A stretch of DNA of 34,312 bases from Candidatus Poribacteria bacterium. GTDB taxonomy: Bacteria > Poribacteria > WGA-4E > WGA-3G. The translations under genes were made by a program, and so were the position numbers. Of this stretch, positions 33,306 through 34,312 are shown piece by piece. Positions within the stretch are counted from its first letter, which is position 1; each line of letters begins with the position of its first letter. Below the pieces are notes generated by a model. That model was not told the DNA's origin. It saw only the letters and a program-made list of their open reading frames with translations, and searched no databases. The stretch lies in NCBI GenBank assembly GCA_028818995.1, contig JAPPMR010000785.1:1-34312 (forward strand), given 5' to 3'.

Positions 33306-33602
33306 TTAATTTTCGCCCCCAATTTGACGTTTCTGATATTCTACATCGGTGATACGCCAGTAAAGCTTCTTTAAAAAACCTTTTCGATTAACTCTCCCTG
33401 ATTTATATAATAAATTTAGAATCGCTTGCACAATCTCACAATGTAAGTCAGAATCTACTGGCAGTCCAAGTGCATGATGGATATCTGTGCTGTTTAACCA
33501 CGCCTTCTCACTGTCTAATCGGGTGAGATATAGCAGCTCCAATATGGCATCCTCAAGAAGATATAAGCCAATTTGGCCTTGTCTGCTTATTGCTTCGTGC
33601 AT
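33306..33602 (-). CDS. Small winged-helix-like protein, operon with the MIP channel
   Basis: This 98-residue protein has a helical pattern suggestive of a winged helix: LLEDAILELLYL, STDIHHALGLP, HCEIVQAILNLLYKSGRVNRKG and then YWRITDVEYQ. The spacing resembles transcriptional regulators or DNA-binding subunits, but no named family was recognised. The start at 33602 is supported by AGGGGAGA immediately upstream. The earlier ATG at 33641 lies in a dispersed repeat (ggcgcatttggcgttgattc, compare 8535 and 8676). Its stop is 7 nt before the channel gene, so it may regulate it. Confidence 0.7.
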   Translation of the reverse strand: MHEAISRQGQIGLYLLEDAILELLYLTRLDSEKAWLNSTDIHHALGLPVDSDLHCEIVQAILNLLYKSGRVNRKGFLKKLYWRITDVEYQKRQIGGEN

Positions 33603-33699
33603 TGTCTCCCCTGGTAAGTTTGGTTTTCCGACGAATGCCATAGGCGCATTTGGCGTTGATTCATCGCACCATAAGCGTCACTTTAAGAAAAGAATTATG

Positions 33700-34100
33700 C
33701 GCTGAATGCCCAGGCCGGTAGGTTCGGTTTCTAACCGAACCTTTGTATTCCCAGACCTGGTAGGTAGGTTCGGTTTGTAACCGAACCTTTATATTCCCAG
33801 ACCTGGTAGGTTCGGTTTGTAACCGAACCATAAGCGTCACTTTAGCGTGCATCCAGGCCCGGTAGGTTCGGTTTGTAACCGAACCGCATCGGATAGGGCA
33901 AGTCGCTATAAGGGTTTTTGATCCAAAATCGGTGCGGTTAGAAACCGCACCTACCAGGTCTGGCCCGGTAGGTTCGGTTTGTAACCGAACCGCATCGGAT
34001 AGGGCAAGTCGCTATAAGGGTTTTTGATCCAAAATCGGTGCGGTTAGAAACCGCACCTACCAGGTCTGGCCAGTAGGTTCGGTTTGTAACCGAACCGGAT
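33700..34100. repeat. Palindromic repeats with a 106-bp tandem repeat
   Basis: Palindromes of the ggttcggtt(t)gtaaccgaacc type occur at about 33719, 33769, 33809, 33864, 33970 and 34077. Two 106-bp units repeat exactly at 33858-33963 and 33964-34069. Each has a ggttcggtttgtaaccgaac palindrome, a cggatagggcaagtcgctat linker and a ggtgcggttagaaaccgcac palindrome. A third unit begins at 34070. The family is the same as at 1-540. Confidence 0.9.
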
Positions 34101-34151
34101 CCTACGCAGAAACCTCAAAGACTTCATAAACCGCTCAAGTCCCGTTTCCTA

Positions 34152-34312
34152 TCAGTATTCCATTTGAAATTTACATCGCCAATGCGGATAATCGCGAGGT
34201 GCCTCCACTATGCCGGCTCTCACTGGATTCGCATAACAGTAGCGGAGGGTATTATTCAATGCAGCGTCATCTCGAATACCCCAATCTGTATAACCTTTCT
34301 GCCAAAAGGCAC
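34152..34312 (-). CDS. REP-associated tyrosine (Y1) transposase, C-terminus only
   Basis: The minus strand carries an open frame running off the window edge: AFWQKGYTDWGIRDDAALNN ... LRYCYANPVRAGIVEAPRDY, then PHWRCKFQMEY and a stop. FWQKGY followed by an NPV(R/K)AG(I/L)VE segment and DYP is the C-terminal signature of IS200-like RAYT transposases (Y1_Tnp). The catalytic Tyr and HUH lie in the missing part. Such enzymes mobilise REP palindromes, and the gene stands ~55 bp from the repeat cluster at 33700-34100. Confidence 0.85.
   Translation of the reverse strand, partial: AFWQKGYTDWGIRDDAALNNTLRYCYANPVRAGIVEAPRDYPHWRCKFQMEY

Overview
The window looks like accessory DNA from an uncultured bacterium, most plausibly a member of Candidatus Poribacteria or a close relative. 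This is an inference from style, not a marker-gene result. The grounds are secreted proteins with lamin-tail and LamG domains that share one C-terminal tail, many REP-like palindromes of several families, numerous tnpB-only insertion sequences, and large paralogous proteins of unknown function. No rRNA, tRNA, CRISPR array or core housekeeping operon was seen.

Layout. 1-620 is a palindromic repeat array and the terminator of the next gene. 797-5047 (-) is a 1416-residue secreted lamin-tail protein with a structured, terminator-bearing leader. 5390-8690 is repeat-rich: a decayed insertion sequence, several copies of three repeat families, and a double-winged-helix Rep-like gene (6681-7493, -) followed by four 21-bp tandem repeats. 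8744-12178 and 17131-20523 (+) are two large paralogues. Between them lie three tnpB elements (one full-length, one internally deleted, one frameshifted) and a small damaged GIY-YIG gene. 20589-21353 (-) is a secreted LamG protein.

22046-27869 resembles a plasmid backbone. It holds a GIY-YIG domain fused to a tyrosine recombinase, a second Rep-like double-winged-helix protein followed by three 21-bp iterons, a beta-CASP metallo-beta-lactamase nuclease, and a ParA ATPase with a ribbon-helix-helix partner. 28083-31307 (-) is the third large paralogue. The right end holds a second small GIY-YIG protein, a MIP channel in an apparent operon with a small winged-helix-like protein, a 106-bp tandem palindromic repeat, and the C-terminus of a REP-associated (RAYT/Y1) transposase running off the edge.

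The most interesting content is the three-member large protein family. Its order of motifs (degenerate P-loop region, Cys cluster, DEAH-like IIDE, SATL-like and QxxGRxG-like segments, C-terminal winged helix) suggests a decayed XPD/DinG-type Fe-S helicase module fused to an N-terminal domain that may be primase-like. Also notable are the two parallel Rep-plus-21-bp-iteron modules and the GIY-YIG/tyrosine recombinase fusion. The Rep, iteron, ParA and RHH genes together imply a plasmid, secondary replicon or integrated element.
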